DNA of 64,000 nt from Robiginitalea aestuariiviva (GCF_029537735.1 NZ_JARPUQ010000001.1:1398696-1462695); one strand, 5' to 3'; counted from the first letter of the stretch, positions 8,821 through 18,475 are shown. The notes: a model not told the origin generated them from the letters alone. Numbers and translations: made by a program.

Positions 8821-9723
8821 ATGAATTGGAAACGTGTTATCATTATCGGAGTGCTCTCCGCCCTTCCCGCGGCAACGGTAGCCCAGGCCAACATCCTGAA
8901 CGCCAAGAAGCCGGAGGAAATCGGCAAGCGCACTGCGGCCCAGATTGAACTGGACAACGACAAGCCCCTGGACTACGGGTATGTAGACGACAGGGACATC
9001 CTCTGGTCCAAGACCGTGTGGGAGATTATCGATCTGGATGAGCGGGTGAACTTCCCCCTCTACTATCCGACCGATACCATAGACATCGGGGCGGACCGCC
9101 GTTCGCTCTACGACGTCTTTATTAAAAACATTAAAAATGGGAAACTCACCGACATTTACGTGGATTCCTATTTCACGGAAAAGCGCAAGTTCGAGGACCT
9201 GAAGGCCACCCTTAGAAAGGTAGATACCACGGACCTCGGGTACGAGCAGCTGAATGCCGGGGAGCAAATTTCCCCCGAGTATATCAACACCCGCGACATT
9301 ACTGCGGCCGACATCGAACAGTACCGTGTCAAAGGCATCTGGTATTTCGACAAGCGGCAGGGAGAGCTCAAATACCGTTTGCTGGGGATTGCCCCGGTAG
9401 CGCCGGACGTAAACTTTATCGGGGACGAATCCATGGCCCCGGAAGATGCCCTGGTAGAGCTTTTTTGGGTGTGGTACCCGAGTTCCCGGCAGATTCTGCA
9501 CGAGGCCAAGGTCTTTAACCAGCGGAATTCCGCCCAGCCCATATCCTTTGATATGCTGCTGAATGCGCGTCGCTTTAACGGGGTCATCTACAAGGAAGAC
9601 AACGTACACGGCGACCGGGAAATCGATTCCTACATTACGGACAACGCCCTATTCCAGTTGCTGGAATCCGAGCGGATCAAGGAACAAATACGCGACCGCG
9701 AACAGGACATGTGGGCCTACTAG
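8821..9723 (+). CDS. gldN: Type IX secretion / gliding periplasmic protein GldN
   Basis: GldN (PorN) partners GldK in the periplasmic ring of the type IX secretion system. The 300-residue product has a Sec signal ('MNWKRVIIIGVLSALPAATVAQ', cleavage about 21-22) and typical GldN segments: 'DDRDILWSKTVWEIIDLDER' near 58, 'IDIGADRRSLYDVFIKNIKN' near 86, 'VKGIWYFDKRQGELKYRLLG' near 171, 'ELFWVWYPSSRQILHEAKVF' near 213. The C-terminus is acidic and charged. It is the last gene of gldKLMN, and a strong terminator follows within 75 bp. No sprE, porP or sprF homologue is in the window. Confidence 0.95.
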   Translation: MNWKRVIIIGVLSALPAATVAQANILNAKKPEEIGKRTAAQIELDNDKPLDYGYVDDRDILWSKTVWEIIDLDERVNFPLYYPTDTIDIGADRRSLYDVFIKNIKNGKLTDIYVDSYFTEKRKFEDLKATLRKVDTTDLGYEQLNAGEQISPEYINTRDITAADIEQYRVKGIWYFDKRQGELKYRLLGIAPVAPDVNFIGDESMAPEDALVELFWVWYPSSRQILHEAKVFNQRNSAQPISFDMLLNARRFNGVIYKEDNVHGDREIDSYITDNALFQLLESERIKEQIRDREQDMWAY

Positions 9724-9763
9724 CCCAACCTTTTAAAGCGAATTTTCCAATTCATTCGTAACG

Positions 9764-9796
9764 CGATCCCGGCCCCAAAGGCCGGGATCGTTTTTT
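9764..9796 (+). terminator. Intrinsic terminator of gldKLMN
   Basis: An 11-bp perfect stem (CGATCCCGGCC at 9764-9774, GGCCGGGATCG at 9780-9790) with loop CCAAA, followed by a run of six T. It closes the gldKLMN transcription unit. Confidence 0.92.
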
Positions 9797-9812
9797 ATGG
9801 CCCGGGCTTCCC

Positions 9813-9820
9813 TACCTTTG
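9813..9820 (+). promoter_or_regulatory. TAnnTTTG -7 element directly before the 9825 gene (leaderless transcript)
   Basis: TACCTTTG fits the Bacteroidota -7 consensus exactly and ends 4 nt before the ATG at 9825. With normal spacing, transcription would start at or next to the A of the start codon, giving a leaderless mRNA. There is no room for a ribosome binding site after this promoter. Confidence 0.6.
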
Positions 9821-9824
9821 TACT

Positions 9825-10880
9825 ATGGCAGATTACCTGATTATCGGCGGCGGGCTGGCCGGGATGGCCATGGCCGAGACCCTGCAGCAGGCGGGGGCGT
9901 CCTTCCACCTGTTTGACGACAGTTCCCAGCGGGCTTCGCACGTGGCCGGGGGCCTGTATAACCCTGTGGTGCTCAAGCGCATGAACCTGTCCTGGCAGGG
10001 AGACCGGCTTATGGCACACTCCATTCCGTTTTATGAAACCCTGCAGGCGCGCCTGGGGGTCCATATTGACCTGAAGCAAACGGTGCTGCGCCGTTTTGCA
10101 TCGATCCAGGAGCAAAATGCCTGGTTTGAAGCCCTGGACAAACCGGGCCTGTCGGATTTCCTGGACCCTAAGATACATCCCAACCGTAACCCCGCCCTGG
10201 AGGCACCCCACGGTTTTGGCCGGGTGCGCCATACGGGCCGAATCGATACGGGGGCATTGCTGGCTGCCTATGGGGAGACACTACGGGAGGCCGGCCTGCT
10301 ATCCACCTCGGCCTTTGAGCATGAGGCCCTGGAAATGCGTCAGGATGGGGTAAACTATAAAGGCATGGAGGCCCGTGGCGTAATTTTTTGCGAAGGCTTT
10401 GGCATGCTGGGAAACCCCTACTTCAATACCCTGCCCCTGCAGGGCACCAAAGGGGAGTTGCTCACCATCCGCGCCCCTGAGCTGCAGGAGGCATCGGTGA
10501 TCAAATCCGGGGTTTTTATCATCCCGCTGGGGAACGACCGCTACCGTGTGGGGGCTACCTATGCCTGGAACGACTACACCCAGGAGCCCACCGCCCGGGC
10601 CCGCGAACAATTGCTCACCAAACTGAAACCCTTTTTGCGCTGCCCCTTTGAGGTTGAAGGGCAGGTAGCCGGGATACGCCCTACCGTTCCGGACCGCAGG
10701 CCGCTGGTGGGGCAGCACCCGGACCACCCGCAGCTCTATGTGCTTAACGGCCTCGGTTCCCGGGGCGTCCTGATTGCGCCCTATGCGGCAGCTTGCCTCT
10801 GGGGATTGATCTGCGAAGGCAGGCCACTGCCGCCCGAAATGGATGCCGCTCGCTATTTCCGGACCCACACGGCTTCCTGA
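9825..10880 (+). CDS. FAD-dependent oxidoreductase, DAO family
   Basis: A 351-residue cytoplasmic flavoprotein of the D-amino-acid-oxidase / glycine-oxidase superfamily. The N-terminal Rossmann motif 'YLIIGGGLAGMAMAETL' (4-20) binds FAD ADP. 'SHVAGGLYNPVVLKR' (about 43-57) resembles the FAD-dependent C-terminal half of MnmC (tRNA mnm5s2U biosynthesis). The C-terminal 'GLGSRGVLIAPYAA' is the second FAD-contact motif. No MnmC methyltransferase domain is fused. Substrate unknown; a ThiO- or MnmC-like amine oxidation is possible. It is monocistronic or cotranscribed with the ABC-F gene 71 bp later. Confidence 0.8.
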   Translation: MADYLIIGGGLAGMAMAETLQQAGASFHLFDDSSQRASHVAGGLYNPVVLKRMNLSWQGDRLMAHSIPFYETLQARLGVHIDLKQTVLRRFASIQEQNAWFEALDKPGLSDFLDPKIHPNRNPALEAPHGFGRVRHTGRIDTGALLAAYGETLREAGLLSTSAFEHEALEMRQDGVNYKGMEARGVIFCEGFGMLGNPYFNTLPLQGTKGELLTIRAPELQEASVIKSGVFIIPLGNDRYRVGATYAWNDYTQEPTARAREQLLTKLKPFLRCPFEVEGQVAGIRPTVPDRRPLVGQHPDHPQLYVLNGLGSRGVLIAPYAAACLWGLICEGRPLPPEMDAARYFRTHTAS

Positions 10881-10951
10881 CGGACCCGGGGCAGATTCGG
10901 TTTTTTTTATGATTTTTGCAGCGCCGTTCCGGGGGCGGCCAAAACACAGCT

Positions 10952-12874
10952 ATGGTTAACGTCCACAAACTTTGCGTTCAATTTGCCGGGGAATCCCTCT
11001 TCGAAGACCTTTCCTTTCGCCTGGGGGCGGGAGACCGCGTAGGCCTGATCGGTAAAAACGGGGCAGGAAAATCCACCTTACTGCGGCTGTTATCCGGGGA
11101 AAACCAACCCACCTCCGGTACCCTGGCCCGGGAAAAGGAGTTGTCCATAGGCTTTCTGAAACAGGACCTTGATTTTGAAACGGGGTTTACCGTGCTGGAG
11201 GAAGCGTATAAGGCCTTTGCCGAAATCCAGGAAGTGGAAGCCCAGTTGGCCCGGGTAAACCAGGCGCTGGCCGAACGCACGGATTACGAATCCGAAGCCT
11301 ACCACCAGCTCATGGTAGACCTGAGCGAGCTCACTCACCGCTTTGAATTGATCGGAGGGTACCGCTACCAGGGAGACACGGAAAAGGTGTTGCTGGGCCT
11401 CGGGTTCCGGCGGGAGGATTTCCAGCGGCAGACCACCGAATTTTCCGGGGGCTGGCGGATGCGGATTGAACTGGCCAAACTGCTGCTGCAAGAGCACGAC
11501 CTTTTGCTGTTGGATGAGCCCACTAACCACCTGGACATTGAATCGATTATCTGGCTGGAGGAATTCCTGCAGCAATTCCCGGGGGCCGTTATGCTCGTAT
11601 CCCACGACAAGATGTTCCTGGACCGGGTAACCAACCGCACCATAGAGATTTCCCTGGGCCGCCTTTACGATTACCGTAAGCCCTATTCGGAATTCCTGGA
11701 GCTCCGGGAGGAGATCCGCCAGCAGCAATTGAGCGCCCAGAAAAACCAGCAAAGGGAAATTCAGCAAGCCGAACGCCTGATTGAGCGGTTCCGGGCCAAG
11801 TCCAGCAAGGCCTCCATGGCCCAGTCGCTGATCAAGAAGCTGGACCGGATGGACCGGATTGAGGTAGATACCGAAGACACACAGGTGATGAATCTGCGCT
11901 TCCCCGTGTCCGTGCAACCGGGCAAGGTGGTGGCGGAGCTCAAAGGACTCTCCAAGGCCTATGGAAAAAACCAGGTCCTGAACGGTATCGACCTGATGGT
12001 GGAGCGGGGTTCGAAGATGGCCTTTGTGGGCCAGAACGGGCAGGGTAAAACCACCCTGGCGCGTATCCTGGTTGGAGAGTTGGATCACCAGGGCGATTGC
12101 CGGCTGGGGCACAACGTACAGCTGGGGTATTTTGCGCAAAACCAGGCCGAATACCTGGACGGGAATAAAACCGTGGAGGATACCATGCTGGATGCGGCCA
12201 CCGAGCAAACCCGCCCAAGGGTGCGGGACATCCTGGGGGCCTTCCTGTTCCGCGGGGAGGAAGTGGATAAGCCGGTTAAGGTGCTCTCCGGGGGCGAACG
12301 CAACCGGCTGGCCCTGGCGCGGATGTTGCTGCAGCCCTTTAATGTGTTGGTGATGGACGAACCGACCAACCACCTGGACATCCCTTCCAAAAAAGTACTG
12401 AAGGAGGCCCTGCAGCACTTTGAAGGGACCCTGATCCTGGTCTCCCACGACCGGGATTTCCTGCAGGGGCTTACGGACCGGGTCTATGAATTCCGGGACG
12501 GGGCGGTGAAGCCCTTCCTGGGGGATATTGATTTTTATCTGGAGCAACGGGCGGCTTCCGATTTCCGGGCCATCGAAAAGGGCGATCCCGCGCCTGCCCC
12601 GCAAGCCGAAGCGCCATCCAACACCCGTGGCGGGAATGACCACGAGCTTCGTAAGAAGAAGCGCTCTCTGAATAACCGCCTGGGTTCCCTGGAATCCGAC
12701 ATTGCCGGCCTGGAAAAGGAAATCGGGGAGATGGACTACCAGTTGCAGATGGATTACGACCAGACGGTGGCAGATCCGGCCTTCTTTGATCGGTATCAGG
12801 AGCGAAAAACCCGATTAGAGGGCCTGATGGAAAAATGGGAGGCCCTTTCCGAGGAGCTTGAAGGGCTGAATTAA
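10952..12874 (+). CDS. ABC-F family ATPase (Uup/Ettlike)
   Basis: A soluble 640-residue ABC-F protein with two nucleotide-binding domains and no membrane domain. Domain 1 has Walker A 'GKNGAGKSTLL', signature 'FSGGWRMRIELAKLL' and Walker B 'LLLLDEPTNHLD'. Domain 2 has 'GQNGQGKTTLA', 'LSGGERNRLALARML' and 'VLVMDEPTNHLD'. Between them lies the charged helical linker ('QQQLSAQKNQQREIQQAERL') that reaches the ribosomal P/E region in this family. The C-terminal 80 residues are coiled-coil as in Uup. The likely role is ribosome-associated translation or assembly; resistance is possible but not indicated. The ATG at 10952 was chosen because 'MVNVHKLCVQFAG' is the family N-terminus. Confidence 0.9.
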   Translation: MVNVHKLCVQFAGESLFEDLSFRLGAGDRVGLIGKNGAGKSTLLRLLSGENQPTSGTLAREKELSIGFLKQDLDFETGFTVLEEAYKAFAEIQEVEAQLARVNQALAERTDYESEAYHQLMVDLSELTHRFELIGGYRYQGDTEKVLLGLGFRREDFQRQTTEFSGGWRMRIELAKLLLQEHDLLLLDEPTNHLDIESIIWLEEFLQQFPGAVMLVSHDKMFLDRVTNRTIEISLGRLYDYRKPYSEFLELREEIRQQQLSAQKNQQREIQQAERLIERFRAKSSKASMAQSLIKKLDRMDRIEVDTEDTQVMNLRFPVSVQPGKVVAELKGLSKAYGKNQVLNGIDLMVERGSKMAFVGQNGQGKTTLARILVGELDHQGDCRLGHNVQLGYFAQNQAEYLDGNKTVEDTMLDAATEQTRPRVRDILGAFLFRGEEVDKPVKVLSGGERNRLALARMLLQPFNVLVMDEPTNHLDIPSKKVLKEALQHFEGTLILVSHDRDFLQGLTDRVYEFRDGAVKPFLGDIDFYLEQRAASDFRAIEKGDPAPAPQAEAPSNTRGGNDHELRKKKRSLNNRLGSLESDIAGLEKEIGEMDYQLQMDYDQTVADPAFFDRYQERKTRLEGLMEKWEALSEELEGLN

Positions 12875-12944
12875 GGCCTAAACCACAAGAATCGGCACTT
12901 TCACAACATTTTTCGGGCATTTCAGAAACAACCTTTAGCGGGAT

Positions 12945-12973
12945 TTGTAGGAAATCGTAATATTGTAGGAAAT
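12945..12973 (+). promoter_or_regulatory. 11-bp direct repeat upstream of the LRR gene
   Basis: TTGTAGGAAAT occurs at 12945-12955 and again at 12963-12973, an 18-bp period, 24-52 bp before the ATG at 12997. A tandem repeat in this position could bind a dimeric regulator with direct-repeat specificity, or be a slippage product. No protein can be named. Confidence 0.4.
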
Positions 12974-12996
12974 TACCTAATCACACGTACAGAAAA

Positions 12997-13878
12997 ATGC
13001 GATTCACGCGGTTGATTATTTTCGGAATCCTGGCCCTTGCCCACCTGACCGGTTCGGCACAGGTAAGCCCGGCCGAACGGGAGGCCCTGCTGGAAATCTT
13101 CCAGAGCACCAATGGCCTGCACTGGGTTCGTAAATGGAATCCGGAAACCCCCGTGAACCAATGGCACGGAGTTACAGTTGAAAACGGCCATGTGGTTAAG
13201 CTCGAGTTGTTCCACAACAACCTGATGGGCCCCCTGCCGGAGTCCATTGGGGCGCTGCAGGAGTTAAAGGTGCTGAACCTGGCCTTCAACAACCTCACGG
13301 GAACCCTGCCCGAATCTGTGTTTTCGCTGAAAAAATTGCAAACCTTCAAGATCGAAATGAACCGCCTGAAAGGGAAAATTCCGGATCAGATTGGCGATAT
13401 GAAGGACCTGGTGGAACTCTCCGCCTTCAATAACTTTTTATCCGGCCGTATCCCCAGTCGGATCGGGGAACTAAAAAAACTCGAAATCCTGAACCTCTCT
13501 TCCAATATGGTCATTGGGCGCATCCCGGAGGCCATCGGCCAGCTGGGCGAGCTGGAGGTCCTGGGATTGTTCGAGAACCAGCTGTTCGGGGAAATTCCCG
13601 AAAGCATCGGGAACCTGACCGCCTTACGCGAACTGGTCCTCTCCAACAACCGCCTGGGTGGCGCCATCCCGGAGAGCTTCGGGCAACTGGCCCAATTGGA
13701 GGTGCTGCAATTACAGCATAACGAATTTGATGATTATAAGGGGTTGGGGTCTGTCATTACCCGCCAGCTCCTGGTTTTCGATTACGATGTGGAAAAGTCT
13801 GAAATCGATTATAAAAGCCTTAATTTCTCCCGGACCCGTATGGCCGACACGAAATTTGAAGATGTTGACAATGAGTGA
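12997..13878 (+). CDS. Secreted leucine-rich-repeat protein
   Basis: A 293-residue exported protein. Signal peptide 'MRFTRLIIFGILALAHLTGSAQ' (1-22), then a cap with 'ALLEIFQSTNGLHWVRKWNPETPVNQW', the cap seen before plant-type LRRs in Bacteroidota. About seven 24-residue repeats follow from residue 65 to 245, each with 'LP/IPESIGxLxxLxxLxLxxNxLxG', the plant-specific LRR consensus. There is no type IX C-terminal sorting domain and no C-terminal membrane anchor, so the final location (periplasm or outside) is unclear. Probably a protein-binding surface. A terminator follows directly. Confidence 0.85.
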   Translation: MRFTRLIIFGILALAHLTGSAQVSPAEREALLEIFQSTNGLHWVRKWNPETPVNQWHGVTVENGHVVKLELFHNNLMGPLPESIGALQELKVLNLAFNNLTGTLPESVFSLKKLQTFKIEMNRLKGKIPDQIGDMKDLVELSAFNNFLSGRIPSRIGELKKLEILNLSSNMVIGRIPEAIGQLGELEVLGLFENQLFGEIPESIGNLTALRELVLSNNRLGGAIPESFGQLAQLEVLQLQHNEFDDYKGLGSVITRQLLVFDYDVEKSEIDYKSLNFSRTRMADTKFEDVDNE

Positions 13879-13906
13879 TTAGGTTAGTTGACAACGTAGC
13901 TGTTGG

Positions 13907-13931
13907 GGGTGCCTTCGGGCACCCTTTTTTT
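13907..13931 (+). terminator. Intrinsic terminator after the LRR gene
   Basis: A 7-bp stem (GGGTGCC at 13907-13913, GGCACCC at 13918-13924) with a stable TTCG tetraloop, then seven T. Confidence 0.9.
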
Positions 13932-14042
13932 ATGCCCCTATGCCGCGGCAGCCCCGATTCTATTTATGATTTATTTAACGGGGCGGGATTAAACTTATAG
14001 ATAGTTTTACAGTCTTAAAATCGACTGGCACAACCTTTATCT

Positions 14043-15188
14043 ATGCGTAAAACAGTACTTTACATCCTTGGTGTCCTGGTTTTGGGTCTCTCGGGATGGG
14101 TTTCATACTTACTTATTTCCCGGCCCAAAGAAAAAAGACCTACCCCTCCCATGCAGGTCAAAACGGTATTTGTGGACACCGTGGAGAACACGGCCGTACC
14201 CATTCGGGTGCGGGCCAACGGAAACCTCACAGCCAAGCAGCGGATTGCCCTCTTCTCTGAGGTCCAGGGCATTTTCAGGGGAAGCGCCCACCCCTTCAAA
14301 CCCGGACAACCCTACAGCAGGGGCGAGGTGCTGCTGCGCATTGACGCCTCGGAGTATCAGGCCAGCGTGCAGTCTGCCAAGAGCAACCTGTACAACCTGA
14401 TCACGGCAGCCATGCCCGACCTCCGGCTGGATTTCCCCGAAATCTACCCGAAATGGCAGGCCTACCTGGACGGTTTTGACCTGGGTGGCCCCACGCCGGT
14501 ACTGCCGGACATGACTTCGGACAAAGAACGCTACTTCATTAATGGCCGCAATATTGTTACCAGCTACTACAATGTAAAGAACCTGGAGCAACGCCTGGGC
14601 AAATATGTGATCCGGGCGCCTTATTCCGGCGTGCTTACCCAGGCCGATGTGACCGAAGGCACCCTGGTGCGCCCCGGCCAGGCCCTCGGGGTATTTATCA
14701 ACCCTTCCGTCTATGAACTGGAGGTAGCCGTAAACAAGAGTTACAGCGATTTTCTCAAGGTGGGCCGCGAGGTACAGCTGGAGTCCCTGGAAGGGGCCGG
14801 GCAGTATACCGGGAAGGTATCCCGAATCAACGCCGCGGTAAACCAGGAATCCCAAACGGTTTCTGTGTTTATCGATGTATCTTCTCCCAAACTGAAGGAA
14901 GGAATGTACCTGGAAGCCCTGATCCAGGGCCGACAGGAAGAAGATGCCATTGAGGTGCCCCGGAAATTGCTCACCGAGCGGGGAGAGTTGTACATCCTCC
15001 GCGATTCCGTGCTGGACCTGGTACCTGCAACCCCGGTTTTCTTTACCGAACAAACTGCAGTGATCAAAGGGATTGAAAATGGCACTGTAATCCTGACCCG
15101 TCCCGTTCCCGGAGCCTATCCCGGGATGATTGTAAAACCCTACCGGGAAGGCGCCCAGGCCCCGGAGGTGACTGAAAACATGCCGTAA
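14043..15188 (+). CDS. RND efflux periplasmic adaptor (membrane fusion protein)
   Basis: A 381-residue HlyD/AcrA-type adaptor that links an inner-membrane RND pump to a TolC-like channel. An N-terminal hydrophobic segment ('TVLYILGVLVLGLSGWVSYLL') anchors it. The lipoyl/barrel-sandwich halves are split by a short hairpin ('GEVLLRIDASEYQASVQSAKSNL' near 98 and 'YVIRAPYSGVLTQADVTEGTLVRPGQ' near 190), followed by beta-barrel and membrane-proximal domains. It is first of a three-gene operon: the RND permease begins 12 bp downstream. Substrate is unknown; drug, bile-like or lipid efflux are all possible. Confidence 0.9.
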   Translation: MRKTVLYILGVLVLGLSGWVSYLLISRPKEKRPTPPMQVKTVFVDTVENTAVPIRVRANGNLTAKQRIALFSEVQGIFRGSAHPFKPGQPYSRGEVLLRIDASEYQASVQSAKSNLYNLITAAMPDLRLDFPEIYPKWQAYLDGFDLGGPTPVLPDMTSDKERYFINGRNIVTSYYNVKNLEQRLGKYVIRAPYSGVLTQADVTEGTLVRPGQALGVFINPSVYELEVAVNKSYSDFLKVGREVQLESLEGAGQYTGKVSRINAAVNQESQTVSVFIDVSSPKLKEGMYLEALIQGRQEEDAIEVPRKLLTERGELYILRDSVLDLVPATPVFFTEQTAVIKGIENGTVILTRPVPGAYPGMIVKPYREGAQAPEVTENMP

Positions 15189-15199
15189 ACACCCTCCAG

Positions 15200-18100
15200 A
15201 TGAGAAAGATCATCAGTTATTTTATCCGCTTCGATGTAGCGGTTAACGTTATTATCCTGGCCTTTGTGGTCTTTGGGGTCATCGGGGTCATGCGGATGCG
15301 GTCCTCTTTCTTCCCCCTGATCGATTCCCAGACCATCACCATCAACATCAACTACCCCGGGGCTGCACCCCAGGAGATTGAAGAAGGGGTAGTACTCAAG
15401 ATCGAGGACAACCTGAAAGGCCTGGTGGGGGTAGACCGTTTTACCTCCAGCTCCCGTGAAAACGGCGGCACCATTACCGTGGAGATCGACCAGGACGAGG
15501 ATATTGACGTAATGCTTACCGAGGTTAAGAATGCGGTAGACCGCGTGCCGAATTTCCCTGGCGGCATGGAACCTCTGGTCGTAGCCAAGCGGGAAGCCAT
15601 CCGGCCCACCATCAGCTTTGCCGTGAGCGGGGAAGGGGTTTCCCTGAAAACCCTGAAACAAATTGCCCGGCAGATCGAGTACGACCTGCGCGCCATGGAC
15701 GGCATCTCCCAGATTGAGATTTCGGGCTATCCTGAGGAGGAGATCGAAATTGCGGTGCGCGAGCGGGACCTGCTCGCCTTCGGTCTTACCTTCCAGGAAG
15801 TGGCCCAGGCCGTGGGGCAGGCCAACATCCTCACCACCGGGGGAGATATCAAAACTGAAGAGGAGGATTACCTGATCCGCGCCAAGGCCCGATCTTATTA
15901 CGGGGATGAACTCACCAACCTGGTGGTCCGTTCCGACCTTTCGGGCAACACCATCCGCCTGCGCGATGTGGCCGAGGTACGCGACCGGTTCTCGGAGAAT
16001 CCCAATACCCTTTATTTCAATGGGAACCTGGCGGTAAATGTAGAGGTGAGTAATACCAATAGTGAAGACCTGATCCCCACTGCGGAAAAGATCAACGCCT
16101 ACATCGTGGAATTCAACGCCACCCACAACAATGTGCGTCTGGATGTGGATTCCGACCGGTCCATTACGCTGAACCAGCGTACCCAGCTTTTGCTGGAGAA
16201 CGGGGCTATGGGGATCCTGCTGGTACTGATTTTCCTCTCCCTGTTCCTGAATACGCGCCTGGCTTTCTGGGTAGCCTTTGGTATCCCGATCTCTTTCCTG
16301 GGGATGTTCATCTTTGCAGGCAACCTGGATGTAACCATTAACGTGCTTTCCCTTTTCGGGATGATTATCGTAATCGGGATCCTGGTGGACGACGGGATCG
16401 TGATCTCCGAAAACATCTACCAGCATTACGAAAAAGGAAAATCTCCGGTGCAGGCGGCCATAGATGGCACCATGGAGGTGATACCGCCCATTATTTCGGC
16501 TATCATTACCACCATTCTCGCCTTCTCTACCTTTTTGTTTCTGGACAGCCGGATCGGGGAGTTCTTCGGGGAGGTGTCCACAGTGGTGATCCTTACCCTA
16601 TCGGTATCCCTGCTGGAGGCTCTGGTTATCCTGCCGGCCCACATTGCCCATTCCAAGGCCCTGGTGCGGAAAACAGAGGAAGAAAAGGCGCGTGAAAGTG
16701 GGTTCTTTGACAAGGTTTTCGCCAAGCTTCGTCAATTCAACGTTTACGGGGACCGCTTTATGGCCTATTGCCGGGAGAAAACCTATGGCCCGGTACTGCA
16801 TTTTGTATTGCGCCACCGGTTTTTAACCATGTCCATCTTCCTGGGACTTTTCCTCGTAACCCTGGCCTCCATCGGTTCCGGGGTGGTACGGGTAACCATT
16901 TTTCCCAGCATTGCCAGCGACCAGGTGAGTATTGAGCTGCTGATGCCCGAGGGGACCAACCCGGACATCACTTACGACATCATTACCCGGGTGGAAGATG
17001 CCGCCTGGCGGGTAAACGAGGATTTTACATCCCGGCAGACCGGGAACCTCCCCGTGGTTGAAAATATCATCAAGCGGGTAGGTCCGGGCACCAACAAGGC
17101 TTCCCTGCGGGTTAACCTGCTGCCAGGCGAGGAGCGGGATTTTTCCAGCCCGGAAATCACCAATGCCATTCGACGGGAGACCGGGGAGGTCTTTGGGGTG
17201 GAACGCCTCACCTTTGGCTCCGGGGGTAACTTTGGGGGCAGTCCGGTATCTGTGGCCCTGCTCAGTAACGATGCCATCCAACTGGAAGCCGCTAAAGACG
17301 AACTCCGGGCCTATCTGGAGAACAACCCCCGCCTTACGGACATCACTGATACCGACCCGGAAGGGATCAAGGAAATCGATATCAAACTCCGCGAAAATGC
17401 CTATGCCCTGGGGTTGAACCTGCAGACGGTAATGAGCCAGGTGCGTGCAGGCTTTTTCGGGGCCCAGGCCCAGCGCTTCCAGCGCGGGCAGGACGAAATC
17501 CGCGTTTGGGTTCGCTACGACCGGCAGGACCGATCTTCCATTAACGACCTGGACGATATGCGTATCCTGACCCCGGGCGGGCAACGGGTGCCCTTCTCGG
17601 AAATTGCCACCTACAGCATTGCCCGGGGCGATGAGTCCATCAGCCACCTGGACGGGCAGCGCGAAATCCGCGTGGAGGCAGATATGGAGGACCCCAACGA
17701 CAGTGCCACAGAAATTATCCAGGACGTACAGGAGAATTTTGTGCCGGACCTCCTGGCTAAATACCCGGGCCTGTCCGTGAGCTATGAAGGCCAAAACCGG
17801 GAGGCACAGAAACTCTTTACTTCCCTGAACAATGTATGGCCGGTGATCCTGTTCCTGATCTTTGCCGTGATCGCCTTTACCTTCAGAAGCTACAGCCAGC
17901 CGGTAATCCTGATTTTCATGATCCCTTTTAGTATTATCGGGATTGCCGTGGGCCACTTTATCCATGGGTTCCCCATCAATGTGCTGTCGTTCCTGGGGAT
18001 TATTGCCCTGATCGGGATTATGGTGAACGATGGGTTGGTACTCATCGGGAAATTCAATTCCTACCTGCGTTCGGGCATGCCCTTTGAGAAAGCGCTTTCC

Positions 18101-18475
18101 GAGGCCGGTAAATCCCGGTTCCGGGCTATTTTCCTGACCTCCCTGACTACCATTGCGGGCCTGGCGCCCCTGTTGCTGGAAAAGAGCCGGCAGGCGCAGT
18201 TCCTCAAGCCTATGGCCATCTCTATCTCCTATGGTATTGCCATTGCCACGGTGCTCACCCTGATCATGCTCCCCATCCTGCTTTCCGTAGTGAACGATGC
18301 CAAGACCAAGATCCGCTGGCTGCGCACCGGCGAGAAGGTGGATCGCGAGGCCGTGGAACGGGTGATCAAAGAGATGAAGACCCAGGAAGAGCTGGACCAC
18401 AAGCTTTCGGAGGCGAATGGAACTGCCCCAAAAAATCAAAAAGAATCCAACGTTTTTGAAGAACACGCTTCATGA
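15200..18475 (+). CDS. RND family efflux permease (AcrB-like)
   Basis: A 1091-residue inner-membrane proton antiporter. TM1 is near residue 10-30 ('VAVNVIILAFVVFGVIGVM'), followed by a large periplasmic porter loop. TM2-6 begin near 330 ('LLLENGAMGILLVLIFLSLF') and contain 'GMIIVIGILVDDGIVISENIY' in TM4, with the paired Asp of the proton relay. A second porter loop precedes TM8-12 ('GIIALIGIMVNDGLVLIGKFNSY'). The layout is a full internal duplication typical of the HAE/AcrB group. The C-terminal cytoplasmic tail is longer and charged. The stop overlaps the TolC start in ATGA, so translation is coupled. Confidence 0.94.
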   Translation: MRKIISYFIRFDVAVNVIILAFVVFGVIGVMRMRSSFFPLIDSQTITININYPGAAPQEIEEGVVLKIEDNLKGLVGVDRFTSSSRENGGTITVEIDQDEDIDVMLTEVKNAVDRVPNFPGGMEPLVVAKREAIRPTISFAVSGEGVSLKTLKQIARQIEYDLRAMDGISQIEISGYPEEEIEIAVRERDLLAFGLTFQEVAQAVGQANILTTGGDIKTEEEDYLIRAKARSYYGDELTNLVVRSDLSGNTIRLRDVAEVRDRFSENPNTLYFNGNLAVNVEVSNTNSEDLIPTAEKINAYIVEFNATHNNVRLDVDSDRSITLNQRTQLLLENGAMGILLVLIFLSLFLNTRLAFWVAFGIPISFLGMFIFAGNLDVTINVLSLFGMIIVIGILVDDGIVISENIYQHYEKGKSPVQAAIDGTMEVIPPIISAIITTILAFSTFLFLDSRIGEFFGEVSTVVILTLSVSLLEALVILPAHIAHSKALVRKTEEEKARESGFFDKVFAKLRQFNVYGDRFMAYCREKTYGPVLHFVLRHRFLTMSIFLGLFLVTLASIGSGVVRVTIFPSIASDQVSIELLMPEGTNPDITYDIITRVEDAAWRVNEDFTSRQTGNLPVVENIIKRVGPGTNKASLRVNLLPGEERDFSSPEITNAIRRETGEVFGVERLTFGSGGNFGGSPVSVALLSNDAIQLEAAKDELRAYLENNPRLTDITDTDPEGIKEIDIKLRENAYALGLNLQTVMSQVRAGFFGAQAQRFQRGQDEIRVWVRYDRQDRSSINDLDDMRILTPGGQRVPFSEIATYSIARGDESISHLDGQREIRVEADMEDPNDSATEIIQDVQENFVPDLLAKYPGLSVSYEGQNREAQKLFTSLNNVWPVILFLIFAVIAFTFRSYSQPVILIFMIPFSIIGIAVGHFIHGFPINVLSFLGIIALIGIMVNDGLVLIGKFNSYLRSGMPFEKALSEAGKSRFRAIFLTSLTTIAGLAPLLLEKSRQAQFLKPMAISISYGIAIATVLTLIMLPILLSVVNDAKTKIRWLRTGEKVDREAVERVIKEMKTQEELDHKLSEANGTAPKNQKESNVFEEHAS

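Noticed and set aside
16823-18466. 547-codon open frame antisense to the RND permease
   Set aside because: It mirrors the permease codon by codon and has no recognisable domain.
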